DNA from: Rhizoclosmatium globosum
Lineage: Eukaryota; Chytridiomycota; Chytridiomycetes; Chytridiales; Chytriomycetaceae
Direction of reading: 5' to 3'
Length of the DNA: 64,000 bases
NCBI GenBank assembly: GCA_002104985.1
Contig: MCGO01000032.1
Location: forward strand, 310,001 to 374,000
Part shown: positions 45,889 to 56,858 of the stretch, one piece after another
Position numbering within the stretch: the first letter of the stretch is position 1
How the letters are laid out: every line of letters starts with the position of its first letter
Notes under the pieces: model-generated
What the model saw: the letters and a program-made list of their open reading frames with translations, nothing else
Databases searched by the model: none
What the model was told of the DNA's origin: nothing
Translations under genes and position numbers: made by a program

Positions 45889-48070
45889 ATGAAGTTCCTG
45901 ACTCTCTTGACTCTTGCGGCTGCTGTCTCTGCTCAAGCTCGCTCTGCTACTGACTACTTGTGGCCGTTGCCTCAAAACGTGAGTTTTGTGTCTTGTTTGT
46001 AAGATCGAGCATATGATCCTGACATACCCCATCGTTTCCAAACACTGCTAGGTCGTTGACAAGAAACAGACTGTTGCTATTGGAGGATTCTCTGTTACAT
46101 CCAACTTGGGTGCTCGTTCTATTGCTACTGCAGTTGCGTCCCTCAACACTGCCTTCGCTGCTAAGGGAGGAAAGACTGGAACCAAGTTTCCAGTTGTTGC
46201 CAACGTTGACCCAAACAACGGTTGGTCTGTCTCTGGACCAGCTGACTTGGTTGGTGCTTCTGAGGCTTACACTTTGGACATTACTGAGAAGGGTGCTACT
46301 ATCACTGGTAGGTTAATTCTGTAATTATTACTAGTTTCGCTAATCTGTATTGTAGCTCCAAACCAAATTGGTATCAAGTACGCGCTCCAGACTTTGTCCC
46401 AACTCATCACCAACGATGGAAAACTCGTCCTCGCTACCGTCAAGGACTCTCCAGCCTTCCCATACCGTGGTTTGATGTTGGACACTGCCCGTAACTTCTT
46501 CCCTGTCGAGGACATCAAGCGTATCATTGATGGTTTGGCTGCCTCCAAGCTCAACGTTTTCCACTGGCACATCTATGACTCTCAATCCTTCCCTATCGAG
46601 TGGTTGTCTTACCCACAGGTCCACCAGAAGGCTGCCTACAAGAACGCTGACGGTTCCCTCAAGATCTACACCAAGAAGGACGTACAGGACATTGTCAAGT
46701 GTAAGTTTTTGTTTTACAACGTGACTGAATTAACTCTTTGATATACAGATGCTTTCGACCGTAACATCCGTGTTATTCCAGAGTTTGAAACCCCAGGACA
46801 CAACGCCGTTCTTGGACACATTGACCCAGACCTCATCTCTTCATGGAACCACTCGTGAGTCCATTTTTATTCATATTTAGAATCAGGCGGCATTAACAAA
46901 TTGTCTGAACAGTCCATGGGATGGAAACTCCTTCGCTACCAACGCCATGTGCTCCAACCAAACTGTTCCAGTTGACAAGGTTACCAACGACTGTGTTGGA
47001 GGAGTCGTATGGTGGGGACGTCAATTCTGTAACCAACCACCATGTGGACAACTTGATGTCCGCAAGGAAAAGGCTCTCCAAATCTTGGACCAATTGATCA
47101 ACGAAGTCGGTTCCTGGTTCTCTGACCCAGTTCTCCACGTTGGTCACGACGAAGTCAACACTCGTGCCTATGGTTTGGTTCCAGACAACTGGGACTCTGT
47201 TCCAGCTGACGCCCTCCACCCATTGATGCGCAATTTCGACTCTCGTCTCCTTGGAATGCTCGGTGGAAAGACTCTTGCCGCTTGGGATGAAATCGTTACT
47301 GACTTTGGTGTTGCTGACATTATTCCAAAGCAGTCTTTGATTACTTTGTGGAACGCTCCAAACGGCGTCCCAGCCGCCATCGAGAACGTTGCTGAGAAGG
47401 GATTCAAGAACATTGCCGTTGCTCCATCTGCTTACTGGTACTTGGACTGTTCTCCATCTGCCCGTTGGTGCTCCAGCGACTTTGAGCGTACTGTCCCAGA
47501 CGCGTCTCTCAACATTCCAGGATTCAAGACTTTCCCAGGTCAATGGCACAACTGGACCTTGATCTACGATTACGAGCCACTTGATTCCCTTTCTGCCAAC
47601 GCCAAGTCTTCAGTGAAGGGAGGTTTCGGTGCATTGTGGTCTGAGACTGTCAAGCGCCACAACCTTGATCGTTACGTCTTCCCACGTGTCGCTGCTATTG
47701 CTGAGCGTTTGTGGTCGAACGTCAAGAGAGATGATAAAACCGCTACTCGTTTGGACCGTTTCCGTGCCTCTTTGGTTAACGAGAAGGCTATTGCTTCTGC
47801 TACCTTGGAGTACCTTGGCAACCAGGAGGAATTTGTTTTCCGTCCAGAGTACTGTGATGGTTTGGGTTTGACTGCTCCAGGACAGAAGACTGCTGAGTGC
47901 TGTTCCCTGGTCAGCCACTCACTGCTGCTGACGGTTCTGGCTTGATTGACCCGTACGGATCTCATTACGCTACTACTTCTGGTTACGCTGACTACTGTAA
48001 GATTGCTGGCTTGTACAACACCAACAACTATAAGTACACCAAGCCGGCTGCTGTTCCATACGCCTACTAA
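45889..48070 (+). CDS. Secreted beta-N-acetylhexosaminidase (GH20)
   Basis: Exo-chitinase-type enzyme that releases N-acetylglucosamine from chitin oligomers. Signal peptide MKFLTLLTLAAAVSAQA, then WPLPQN. Four introns: 45979-46051, 46308-46355, 46701-46748 and 46855-46912. Conserved GH20 elements are KDSPAFPYRGLMLDTARNF, LNVFHWHIYDSQSFPIE, IPEFETPGHN, HVGHDEVN (catalytic Asp-Glu pair), WDEIVTDF and a C-terminal WSETVKRHNLD. The frame is lost at about 47905 (CCC should probably be CCCC). With the extra base the protein continues through GQPLTAADGSGLIDPYG to PAAVPYAY and TAA at 48070, a Cys/Tyr-rich tail. Codon use is biased to C-ending codons, as in highly expressed genes. Confidence 0.92.
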
Positions 48071-48212
48071 TGCTTACCCTTTGACCCTATGAATAGTTCT
48101 TGTTCTTTCTTTTGTAGTATGTGATATGAAAACAGTATGAAATGTATGATCTATGTTTAACCTTATTTTCGATGATATGGGCATAGTCCTGGCGATAATC
48201 GCTAGTTGTACC

Positions 48213-48581
48213 TTAACAATAACAAATACGTACGATAGCAACCAGTTTGTGTTTTATCGGAAGCACGGCTATAATTTTAGGCTTAGCTGTTGAGTTGTCA
48301 ACAGCGAGGATCCGATAACATGTTAGGTCGTCAACCGATGCGTTTCTTTTAATATGTGTGTGCACGCGTCGAGCCTTTTCCCACGTTATAAAAGCTAATC
48401 TTAGCTCGTTTTTACTCATATCTAACTGTTGCAATTGCTTAAGATAGAACAAGCAAAAAGTGCCAACAAGTAACAAAGAAATAGGTTCATTCAGGGTTTC
48501 CTCCACCGTCGCCATTGACAAAATGATTATATATCGTTCGACGTCAAGAACTTGAGCAAGAAACCATAGGTTTCGAAGCAT
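48213..48581 (-). CDS. Hypothetical protein, one hydrophobic segment
   Basis: A 122-codon open frame beginning at ATG 48581. It has one likely membrane segment (EPISLLLVGTFCLFYLKQL) and then a basic region (WEKARRVHTHIKRNAS). No family is recognised and no splice sites are obvious. It could be a small membrane protein or a chance ORF in a 700-bp gap. Confidence 0.3.
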   Translation of the reverse strand: MLRNLWFLAQVLDVERYIIILSMATVEETLNEPISLLLVGTFCLFYLKQLQQLDMSKNELRLAFITWEKARRVHTHIKRNASVDDLTCYRILAVDNSTAKPKIIAVLPIKHKLVAIVRICYC

Positions 48582-48801
48582 GTCTTGTAACTATTTAATA
48601 TAATAATACTTAAACACGTAAAATTATTACAGCAGCTTGAGAATATATATTCTTCCTTTTTCCCTCAATATAGAACTTCGTTTTGTTGCTGTCTATAGAT
48701 GTCTGTCTGAACGAGTGGGGAAACATTGTATGAATTGATGAACAATGGAACGGTTTTTTACGTAACAATCCAAACGTGACAGCCAAAATTTTAACAACCA
48801 G

Positions 48802-50627
48802 ATGGCCAGTTCCCAGTCTTCGCCTTTCACTGCACCTCAAATGACATGGGATTCAACTAAGTCATCTCCAATGACGTCACCATATACGACTCTTCGCTCG
48901 AACAGCCTGCACAGAACGCCACTCAGACCTTTCTTACGTCTCGTCACAGACAGTACAACACCTTAGTCAACCACTAACTCACCGATCTGCTCACTTTCCA
49001 GTTGAAGCTCCAATACTCAAATTCGCAGGGTTCTGTCCTCTTCCTGCATCAGCGCCAGTGCCAAAGACATCTCCAGCAAAGTCTTTTTCAAGACTCTACA
49101 GGCTTTCGCAAAAATATATCACATCAATTGAGAAAAGATCCTTACAGGTGAGCAGTTCTGTCAAACGGGAGTTCATCCAATTTAATTGCAGTGCCGAGAA
49201 CAATGCCAACCATCAAAACAGTTCTGTGGACTCTCACAAAATTCTTTATTCGCGTTCTTCAAGTGAGAATAGTTCTCGTTCAAAACTAAAAGTCCAGCAA
49301 CGTTCACATCAACAGTCCTTCTCGCAACTTATTGCCAACACATTCACTTCCAGCCCTAGACCTCAACTCCTGCATTATCAAAATTGATGACTTTACTCGT
49401 ACATCTCAAAGTAAGCCGTCAAATATTGAACAAGAGGGGCCAAATTTCAATGCAACCATTCAACAAGTAGCCGCTTTCGGGTGCAAAAATGGTATTCCAG
49501 ATATTGTCGTTCAATGCGTTGAATATCTCGAACGTAAAAAACTGCTTACTACTGAAGGAATCTATCGCGTGCCGGGAAGTCAAAAGCGAATTAAGGAGTG
49601 GGTAGTCAAATTCAGGAAAGTCCAGCAAAGCAGACGCTCAGACTTAAATAGGATGCAATCTATAAGAAAGTCACATACTCGCGAGCAGAGCATTTTGCGT
49701 TGCCCTTTGCCCATAAGTTCCAAAACAACGGAGCCTGAACCAGGTGAACAACTGAGCGAACATCCTCAACCTAGTTCAAAGAAAACTGCAGAGCAAACAA
49801 ATTTTTCGCTTGTGGCAACAAGTGGCTCGCATTCTTCCAAAGCTTTACAAATGCCAGACGAGCAAAAGTCAATCAAGAGTAACAATAGTTCCAGATCATC
49901 TTTGAACGGTTCCATGATATCGCTGAAGTTTGAAGAGTCAAAGCGCGGTGTTGGGGTGTGGGAAGGTGATGGGCTTATGAGCACTGTTGGGTTTCCTGTC
50001 ACCCTGGATAATGAAACGCCAGCTACGATTGCGAGTCTATTGAAAACTTTCTTTCATCAGTGAAAGAAGGATTTGTTCCAAGTGGGTTTTGGGATGAATT
50101 GGACTCAATAGCTGTTGGTAAGTCATTTCAATCCACTGTACACAACTAAAAAGCATTCGTAGCAAATAGAAATAAAACTCCGAAACGGATACCATTAATA
50201 TGATGAGACTCGAAATAGAAAGGAACTGTCCATCTCGTGAGCATCTTCACACATTTGCATACTTTGTCCTCCATTTACAACGTGTTGCCGAACAAGCCAA
50301 TACAAACATGATGACCGCCAAAAATCTTGCAATCTGTATATTTGTTACTGCAAAAGAGGGCGGTGAATACATTATCCGATATGCGGACTTAATATTTGGT
50401 AACGTTGACCTCGTTGGACGAGAAACGGTGGCCTGTCTCCCATACTCCGAAACAACCTCTGTATTTCCAGAGCTTGAAGATGATCCAGTCGAATTGCCGC
50501 CTTGGGATCAACGATTGATGATCTCGAGCCTCGACTTATGCGGCGATGGTTTGAAGACCTTATTCCCTCTCCAAAAGTGATAACACCAAGCCCTAAAACA
50601 CCTTTTTGGAAAGTTTCGGAGGTGTAG
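48802..50627 (+). CDS. RhoGAP-domain protein with a large insert
   Basis: Probable start ATG 48802 (MASSQSSPFTAPQ), then a frame break near 48940 into PLTHRSAHFPVEAPILKF and a Ser/Lys-rich N-terminal region. The RhoGAP fold begins NGIPDIVVQCVEYLER, with the arginine-finger loop TEGIYRVPGSQKRIKEW. An insert of about 140 residues (Ser/Glu/Lys-rich, about 49600-50020) separates this from ETPATIASLLKTFF. The last part has REHLHTFAYFVLHLQRVAEQ and TNMMTAKNLAICIF. The end reads RRWFEDLIPSPKVITPSPK after another break near 50520. RhoGAPs switch off Rho/Rac/Cdc42 GTPases. A RhoGDI gene lies 1.2 kb downstream. Confidence 0.8.
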
Positions 50628-51221
50628 AAGGCGCTTTCTTAAACAGAGAAGCAGATTGTACACCAAACAATTGTCTCAGCCTCAATCAAGTGGAACTAAG
50701 TGAATCAAATAATGAAGCTTCAATCACAACAAATAGTCTCGTAGTGTCCTTAGCAAATGCAAGTGCTGGAAATAGCACTAATCCACAAAGTCAAGAAAGA
50801 AACTTAAGTCTTACTCTGCCACTGTTTCAAAGCACTATTCAGATAGGCCTTTATTTCTTTCTATAATTATTCCCTATCTCTGAGAGAACTCTTCTTTCAT
50901 CAACAAGTATGCTTATCACTTTATTATCTTTCCCATTTTCTCTATTGCAGATATACTTTGACTGTATCAAAGTGATAAAACTTCAACATTGTTAGGAATA
51001 CACCAGAATACAAATGAAGGCTCTTTTGCATCAAAGGCATCCCCGTTACTCAAGAGAAACCTACCATAAAACAAATCTATACACGTTTGCAAATCATAGA
51101 TTCCGTATAATAATAACCAACTTCACATCCTCCCTCGACACCCTCACTTTCCCCTCCTTCCCACTTTCAACACAAGACCGACAAACAGGGCCCTACGCAA
51201 CTTCATCACCGCCTAACCCTT
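50628..51221. other. Region after the RhoGAP gene, possibly transcribed
   Basis: An open frame without ATG (about 50606-50866) contains GGVEGAFLNREADC and a Ser/Asn-rich stretch. It may be a continuation of the RhoGAP gene in another frame, but I cannot support a gene. The rest shows nothing. Confidence 0.3.
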
Positions 51222-51512
51222 TCACCTCCAAATGCTGTACCTCCCAACCCCATTACATCCCATAAACAAACACTTTAACTTTTTCGAGGCGCCTGTATAC
51301 CCGCGATAATATGTCTCCCAGTCCCATCGATCTGGGAACGTTTCGATGACGGGTTTTGGTTTGAATGATATTCCGGGCCCGATTACGCGTTTGAAGCGGT
51401 CGGAGGGTGTTAGAGGGGTGGTGTGCATGGATGAAATGATTGAGTGTATGTTTAGGGGGTCGTGGTTTTGGTGATTGGCGGTGGGTTTGGTTAGAGTGGG
51501 CTTTGGGGCCAT
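51222..51512 (-). CDS. Small conserved-looking protein of unknown function
   Basis: A 96-codon ORF from ATG 51512. The central part looks like a real folded or binding motif: TPSDRFKRVIGPGISFKPKP, then VIETFPDRWDWETYYRGYTG. The N-terminus is Pro/His/Thr-rich. No signal peptide or TM segment is seen, and I cannot assign a family. High aromatic content argues for a true coding region rather than chance. Confidence 0.5.
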   Translation of the reverse strand: MAPKPTLTKPTANHQNHDPLNIHSIISSMHTTPLTPSDRFKRVIGPGISFKPKPVIETFPDRWDWETYYRGYTGASKKLKCLFMGCNGVGRYSIWR

Positions 51513-51851
51513 TGTTCTGTATGTATTGTGAGAGTGTGAAAGGACTTCTTGAGGGGTTGGTTGTTGTAATTTGGTCTGTTAGTTTTGATTGGAATTAGTG
51601 GGCTTTCAATATTTCGAGGTGAGTGGATGGATATATGAAACGGAAGGATTTCTTGTACGGACCAGGCGTTTTTGGTCTTTTTTTTTAACGAAGGATCCGG
51701 GTCTTAAGGTTAAAGAAGTTATGTCGCGTGGGTGGTCTCTGATTTTCACCCTCCAAACCAAGTAAGTGAGAACACACCCAACTGATCACCGCCACCATCC
51801 AACTCAACCAACCCTCTCCTCCCGAATCAACCAACAACAGATTTTAAAAAA
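51513..51851. other. Divergent intergenic region
   Basis: 339 bp between the small minus-strand gene and RhoGDI. It contains T-runs at 51679-51687; no gene is seen. Confidence 0.4.
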
Positions 51852-52799
51852 ATGAGCTCACACGACGACGACTTTGGACCCGCCGAAAGCGCTGTTGGAT
51901 ACAAGGCCGGCGCCAAGAAGACTGCTGCCGAATTGGCTGAAATGGATGCTGCTGATGGTAAGACGATTGAAGCGGTGAAGGCATGTGAATGATCGTCGGT
52001 GGAGGATGGAGGCGGAGGGAGGGGGGAGGAGGCATGGATATCCTTTTGAATGGTTGTGAAATTGGGAGTGTGTGTGCGTGTGTGTGTATGGGACAGAGAA
52101 ACTGATCAGCTTCTTTATTATTCATACGATAGAGTCTCTCAGAAAGTGGAAGGAGTCACTTGGTATCAAGGCTGGCGGTGCCCCAGGTGCGTTTCGGTTT
52201 TAAAGGTTGTGGGTGGCCAGGTTCGATAACTAATTGTTCTGCATGTGTCAATAGCCAATACTAGTGATCCACGTAACGTTGTCTTGCTTTCTATTGCGAT
52301 GGAGTCTGCGGGACGTCCTGATGTTGTGATTCCTTTGGATACTCCAGGTAAGCGGATAAGGGTGAATTAGGGGTGTGAACTAAGTATGGTGATTTCGTCG
52401 TTAGCTGCTATTGAGGCGTTGAAGGACCAGGTTATGACGATTAAGGAGGGTGTTGAGTACAGATTGAAGGTCAAGTTCCGCGTGAACCATGATGTTGTTT
52501 CTGGATTGAAGTACTTGCATGTTGTCAAGCGGGCTGGATTGAAGGGTGAGTTAGGCTCTTTGAGTGGGCATATCGAATGCTAAACTTCAATTGCATTTGA
52601 AGTCGACAAGGCAGACGAAATGCTCGGATCATACGGTCCATCTGGCGATGTGTACGAGAAGAAGTTCCCATTGGAGGAAGCTCCCAATGGAATGCTCGCT
52701 CGTGGTCACTACACAGTCAAGTCAAGATTCGTTGACGATGATGGAGTTGTGCACTTGGAGTGGGGTTGGTCCTTTGATATCAAGAAGGAATGGGAGTAA
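51852..52799 (+). CDS. RDI1: Rho GDP-dissociation inhibitor
   Basis: Cytosolic chaperone that extracts prenylated Rho GTPases from membranes and holds them in the GDP form. Five exons, with introns at 51958-52132 (contains a GT-rich run), 52187-52254, 52348-52404 and 52546-52602, all in phase. N-terminal regulatory arm [20 protein letters not shown], helix [10 protein letters not shown], then the immunoglobulin-like fold: [28 protein letters not shown] and [15 protein letters not shown]. It continues with [40 protein letters not shown] and [14 protein letters not shown] at the end. Full length (about 190 residues) and no frame break. Confidence 0.96.
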
Positions 52800-53014
52800 A
52801 AAAGCCGCTCGTTCGTTCGTTTGTTGTTCCCACCTGCCACAGTATATTGCACATCATTTTAACAGATAGAAATGAAGCAGTTTTGAAAGTTGTAGTTTTG
52901 TGAATATTTTATTTGGTTCATACACCAAACCCCTCCTCCCACTACATCAAAAGACCGCCCCTACTTCCCATGATAATTAAGATGCGTAATACTCTTCATT
53001 CCTCAAAGCAAAAT

Positions 53015-53909
53015 CTACTCAAGGATAACAGTCGCACCCAACTCCTCCAACATCTTCTTCATCTTCTCAGCCTCCTCCTTAGGAACCCCCTCCTTCAACA
53101 CTTTCGGCACACTCTCAACAAACTTTTTGGCTTCAACGAGGTTCGCCCCTGGGATAATGTTTTTCACTTCACGAATGATCTTGGCTTTCGCGGCGGCGTC
53201 GAATTTCTCGAGTTTTACTTTGAATTCGGTTTGTTCGGGGCTTTTTCCTGGGGTGGAGAGAGGAGTTAGGGATATTTGGGTGGATGAGGCACAGGGAAGA
53301 GGTGTTTGAGTACCTCGACGGCGGCAGCTGCTGGAGCGGCGGCTGGGGCGGCGGCGGCGGCTGGAGCAGCGGATGCAGCTGGCATGGCGATTTCTTGGAT
53401 GTTGAGGCGGGTCTGTGAAACGATGCATTAGATTTCTTTCATCCCAAAAGACTCCAGTTCAAGTGTTTGTGAGGTCCATGAAGAAAGTCCAAATCGGTAA
53501 TGTCAAAACCTGTATCTTTCGAATAAATATCCACAGAATCGTATCCAGCCAACTTCCAGCTTCCTAGACTCATTGGTCCTCCAGATCATTTGCAGTTTTT
53601 CCTAGCCAGACTTGATGATGACACACCTTGAGCTCCTGAATCAGCGAGGCAGTTTCAATCAAAGTCAAAGTTTCGATTTTGTCGACAATTTCTGAAATCT
53701 TTGGAGCGACGGCGGCAGTGGATCGTGTTGCGATGGCAGCAGAGAAGGATCGGGAGGAAGAGAAGATGGCGGCCCGTGGTTGGCTGTGGCAGAGACAGAG
53801 ACAGAAGAGTGTTAGTTGGCGATGCATTTGATCCGTTGATTGAATTGAACGAAGATGCTCACGATGCTCTGAGGACCGATGCGGCAGTTCGAGTGAGGCG
53901 GTGGATCAT
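53015..53909 (-). CDS. MRPL12 (MNP1): Mitochondrial ribosomal protein bL12m (L7/L12)
   Basis: Stalk protein of the mitochondrial large ribosomal subunit that recruits translation factors. ATG 53909 gives MIHRLTRTAASVLRAS, a presequence, with an intron and then QPRAAIFSSSRSFSAAIATR. The N-terminal dimerisation helix region is PKISEIVDKIETLTLIETAS. An Ala/Pro hinge (PAASAAPAAAAAPAAAPAA) follows. The C-terminal factor-binding domain has TEFKVKLEKFDAAAKAKIIR, VKNIIPGANLVEAKKFVESV, and EEAEKMKKMLEELGATVILE. The exon 1 to exon 2 phase does not fit exactly as written (one-base discrepancy near 53795-53853). The rest is clean. Confidence 0.92.
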
Positions 53910-54167
53910 TGTTTTGGTGTTGGTTGGTTGGTTTTGGTTTGGAAAAAAGAAGATCGAAAAAAAGAGGGAATTCTATACACTATTAATTTATTTGGGAATA
54001 ACAATAAATGGCTTAGATAAATGGCCAAAAAAGGATACAACAGAATATCAGTATTTTGAAGAGTTTTCAAATTGGACTTTTTTTGATTTGATTTGATGCA
54101 TGCTTGCTAGAGCTTTTTCTGTTGGGACTTGTTAAAGAATCAGAGCATCAGATTGAAATAAAACTCT

Positions 54168-55052
54168 CTAGTCTCTTCCGGAACATCCAGTGGTCTCGTG
54201 TCGTTTCAAGGCGTCAATGCGTGCATATCCACGGCTACAACCTTTACAGTAGAACCATTTACTCTTGTCATGCGACACTGCATGTCTATTCAAATCATGC
54301 ACGCGAATAAAGGATTTCTGGCACCCTTTCCGTGGACACACGAACGGCCTGTCACGAGTCTCAGCATGGATCTGCATATGTGTCTTCATGTTGAATGCGC
54401 GGGAGAACTGTTTCCCGCAGCCGTCGACTGGACAAGTGTGCATTTTGCGTTCTTTTTGAGGGAGTTGTGGTTGTTGGTGTGATATGTTCCCGGCTGCAAG
54501 GTGGAGCAAGGCTTGGAGGTCCGCCATTGAGATAGTCACATTTTGATTCGACTGGTCGATTGGCAGTTGAGTCAGATTCGACAGGTCGTCAGGCGAGATT
54601 GACTTAGCGGGCACGGGCGATCGAGAACAAGTTGAGATTGTTGAAAGCGGAGGCGAGACTGGCGAGACTGGCGACACAAGGCCAAACAGCGACCTTGTTG
54701 GTTCCCTTGACTCACTTGGTTCACTCTCACTCGTCAATTTGTCAAACAAAAGAAAGTCGTCCGAGTCGTTTGAAAAGACGGTCGAGGCGATGGCGGAAAG
54801 CGACTCGGTGGCTGATGACTCATCGTCTTCAAAGAGGAGACGGCCGCTTTCAAGGGCAAGGGCGCCCATGAACGGCGACTCTTCTTTTGTGCCCGCATTC
54901 GCATTCGCATTCGCATTCGCATTCACTCTCGTCTGGGACTCGTCTGCCTGCGAACACTGCTTGATCAAGGCGTCGAGCTCAGAGAACCCACGCACAAGTA
55001 CTCCAGAGGCCTCAGGAAGGCAAAGTGGGGATGAGAAGGTGGTGTATGTCAT
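54168..55052 (-). CDS. C2H2 zinc-finger transcription factor (CRZ1-like fingers)
   Basis: Intronless; MTYTTFSSPL is the first ATG with a good context. The N-terminal two-thirds is acidic and Ser-rich (SESEPSESREPTRSLFG; DDESSATESLSA), suited to an activation domain. Three fingers close the protein: CPVDGCGKQFSRAFNMKTHM, then CPRKGCQKSFIRVHDLNRHA, then CKGCSRGYARIDALKRHE ending in a Cys rather than a second His. The second finger closely resembles those of fungal CRZ1-type calcineurin-responsive factors. That is resemblance only, and no PxIxIT docking motif is evident. A hexanucleotide repeat encodes (Asn-Ala)n. Confidence 0.88.
   Translation of the reverse strand: MTYTTFSSPLCLPEASGVLVRGFSELDALIKQCSQADESQTRVNANANANANAGTKEESPFMGALALESGRLLFEDDESSATESLSAIASTVFSNDSDDFLLFDKLTSESEPSESREPTRSLFGLVSPVSPVSPPLSTISTCSRSPVPAKSISPDDLSNLTQLPIDQSNQNVTISMADLQALLHLAAGNISHQQPQLPQKERKMHTCPVDGCGKQFSRAFNMKTHMQIHAETRDRPFVCPRKGCQKSFIRVHDLNRHAVSHDKSKWFYCKGCSRGYARIDALKRHETTGCSGRD
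54895..54924 (-). repeat. (GCATTC)5 coding microsatellite
   Basis: Five copies of a 6-bp unit encode alternating Asn-Ala in the zinc-finger protein. The array keeps frame on expansion or contraction. Confidence 0.85.
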
Positions 55053-55416
55053 TATTTTTTGTATTTGATTTGATTTGATTTGATTTGATTCGTTTTCTGA
55101 TTTCGATTTGGTGGTGGTTGGTTGGTTTGGATTGCGTGTGTCTCTCAAGTTGGGCACGGTCCAGTTGGAAGAAAGTTTCTTGCAACTTCCACAAAAACAG
55201 ATGCCCGAATTTATACCTTTCGAAGGAGTCCGCGGAAAATTTCATTGGCACGACTTGCCCACAAAAAATTGTGCTGCTCCACATCGAAAACAGGTAACGT
55301 GGCCTTTTTGTTCAAGTGTGTCTAGTCTTGGACAAAAGTGTGTGGTGGGTGTTTAAGTTGAAGTTGAACTTGTTGGGTGAGTGTAACATCACTCATCCCA
55401 ACTCCAACCAAGTCAG
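55053..55416. other. Upstream region of the zinc-finger gene
   Basis: It includes a pentanucleotide microsatellite at 55063-55090 right at the start codon side. No gene is seen on the plus strand with confidence. Confidence 0.45.
55063..55090. repeat. (TTTGA)n microsatellite in the 5' leader
   Basis: Five to six tandem TTTGA units about 10 bp upstream of the zinc-finger gene ATG, so the repeat lies in its 5' UTR or core promoter. Confidence 0.85.
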
Positions 55417-56184
55417 TCAAACGCTCTGGATATCCATACAAACAAATTGATTTGGAATCTGATGAATATATAGGAATAATGTATTCATAAGTTTATAAGA
55501 ATAAATGGAAATCAGATGAGAAAACTCCTCCCCATCTAGTCTACATAGACATTCCGAAAATCTTGCGGTTGCGTTTCCGGCAATAGGGTGTGCAGTCTCA
55601 AGATGTTGCTTCATAGTAGATTTGGTCATTTCATGTCCACAGTCTTGACATTGCACACAACAGCGCAGTTCCTCGTTCCCCAGATGATTTGCAATGTGCA
55701 GAATCCGTGTAAGAACAGTGCCACATCTGCACGTAACAAAAGGCTTGAACATGGAACTCTGTTTCTCGTTTTCTTTGGCGGTCGGTTAGGCTCCTTGACA
55801 ACGTTGGCTCGGAGTCGGAAAATTCCATTACGGCAGGCGGGGAAAGTGGGAAGGGAAACGGTTCCACGGTGGGTCCTTGCGCGTTCCAAATGGGGGGCTG
55901 ATTTGTAGTAAAGGCTTCCACTTCTTGAGTGACATACATGTCGGTGGAGGTTGAACTGGTCCAGCGAGAAACCAGGTGTGGTGGGAAAGTTGCCAAGAGA
56001 TTGGTTGCATCCTTGCCATTAAAGATGGATGCGAAGTTGAAATGAAGTGAGACTGTATCGCGGATGTCATCGATGGCAAATATGGCCCTTGCGCCAAAAA
56101 GTTGATGAAGGCTGGGTTGAGGTAATCCACTTGGAAAGTTTCTTGGTTGCTTGAGGTGGTTAGCAGTCAAAGGAAGACATTGTC
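55417..56184 (-). CDS. Hypothetical protein with a C-terminal Cys/His zinc-finger-like region
   Basis: Likely start ATG at 56184 (MSSFDC), with a one-base break into HLKQPRNFPSGLPQPSL. The middle is NPPIWNAQGPTVEPF-like and Ser-rich (EFSDSEPTLSRSLTDRQRKR). After another break near 55750 the C-terminal part reads FKPFVTCRCGTVLTRILHIA, NHLGNEELRCCVQCQDCGHE, MTKSTMKQHLETAHP. The CxC...H...H and CxxCxxC...H...H spacing suggests two zinc fingers, and it could be a nuclear protein. The family is unknown. Confidence 0.5.
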
Positions 56185-56858
56185 TGGAGTTTTGATTTGA
56201 TAGTAAGATTGTGTTGGGTGGAGACGGATGGGAAGGAGCTCCTCTTTAAGGACTTTTTTGAGTGTCTGAATAACCGTAAAAAATGGTACAACGGTTATAA
56301 CCATACTTTTGGTGTACTCATTTTGTAAGGGTACGAGCTCCACTGGCATTAACACGGCCTATGTGTTAACGTGTATGCAAATGACATCATGTCATGTTGA
56401 CATGGTGTATAAGCGTTCATAGATGATAATTGCTTGCTTGACGTTATATATGGATTTTCTTTTCCGTTATTCACGGTTAAGCTCAATAACTGTTAATAAC
56501 ACAACAGCGCTGATATCCAATGAAATCGTTTACCGTTGTAACTTCCTTGATCAGGAACAATAGGAACTGCGCGAAACCGTTACTGATGCCTTACTTGAGC
56601 TCTAACTTATATCATAGAACGGTAGGTTGCTGCATCTTGAGTGGAGATTTGAGGTATAGTCGATCTACAATACATCTCCTTGGCAATGTAATTCGGAGTG
56701 TATCAAGTCCTCAGACGCAAAATCCCAAATCAAAGAAAATAAAATACAACCAGATTGACCTCTTCCGAATATGTTTTTTCTGGTTTTTTTGTTTACTAGA
56801 TTATCAAAAAGAAGAGGCAGAGATATTTATCGCGAAAGTTGGAAATCTCAACACAACA
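56185..56858. promoter_or_regulatory. Divergent promoter region with inverted repeats and Myb-like motifs
   Basis: 674 bp between the zinc-finger-like gene (minus) and the ZMYND12-like gene (plus). Perfect inverted repeats lie at 56270-56276 with 56292-56298, at 56293-56302 (GGTTATAACC), at 56349-56355 with 56363-56369 (TTAACAC/GTGTTAA) and at 56382-56394 (TGACAT-C-ATGTCA). AACNG-type motifs (Myb-like) recur at least seven times from 56270 to 56625. A TATATAT lies near 56445. No gene is supported inside. Confidence 0.45.

Noticed and set aside
46893..47549. Minus-strand 218-codon open frame over the hexosaminidase
   Set aside because: Antisense shadow of a strongly conserved GH20 exon with C-ending codon bias.
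48610..48840. Minus-strand 76-codon ORF
   Set aside because: No features, and it overlaps the likely promoter and start of the RhoGAP gene.
51014..51265. Plus-strand ORF at 51014
   Set aside because: It overlaps the aromatic-rich minus-strand gene and is Ser/Thr/Pro low complexity; likely a shadow.
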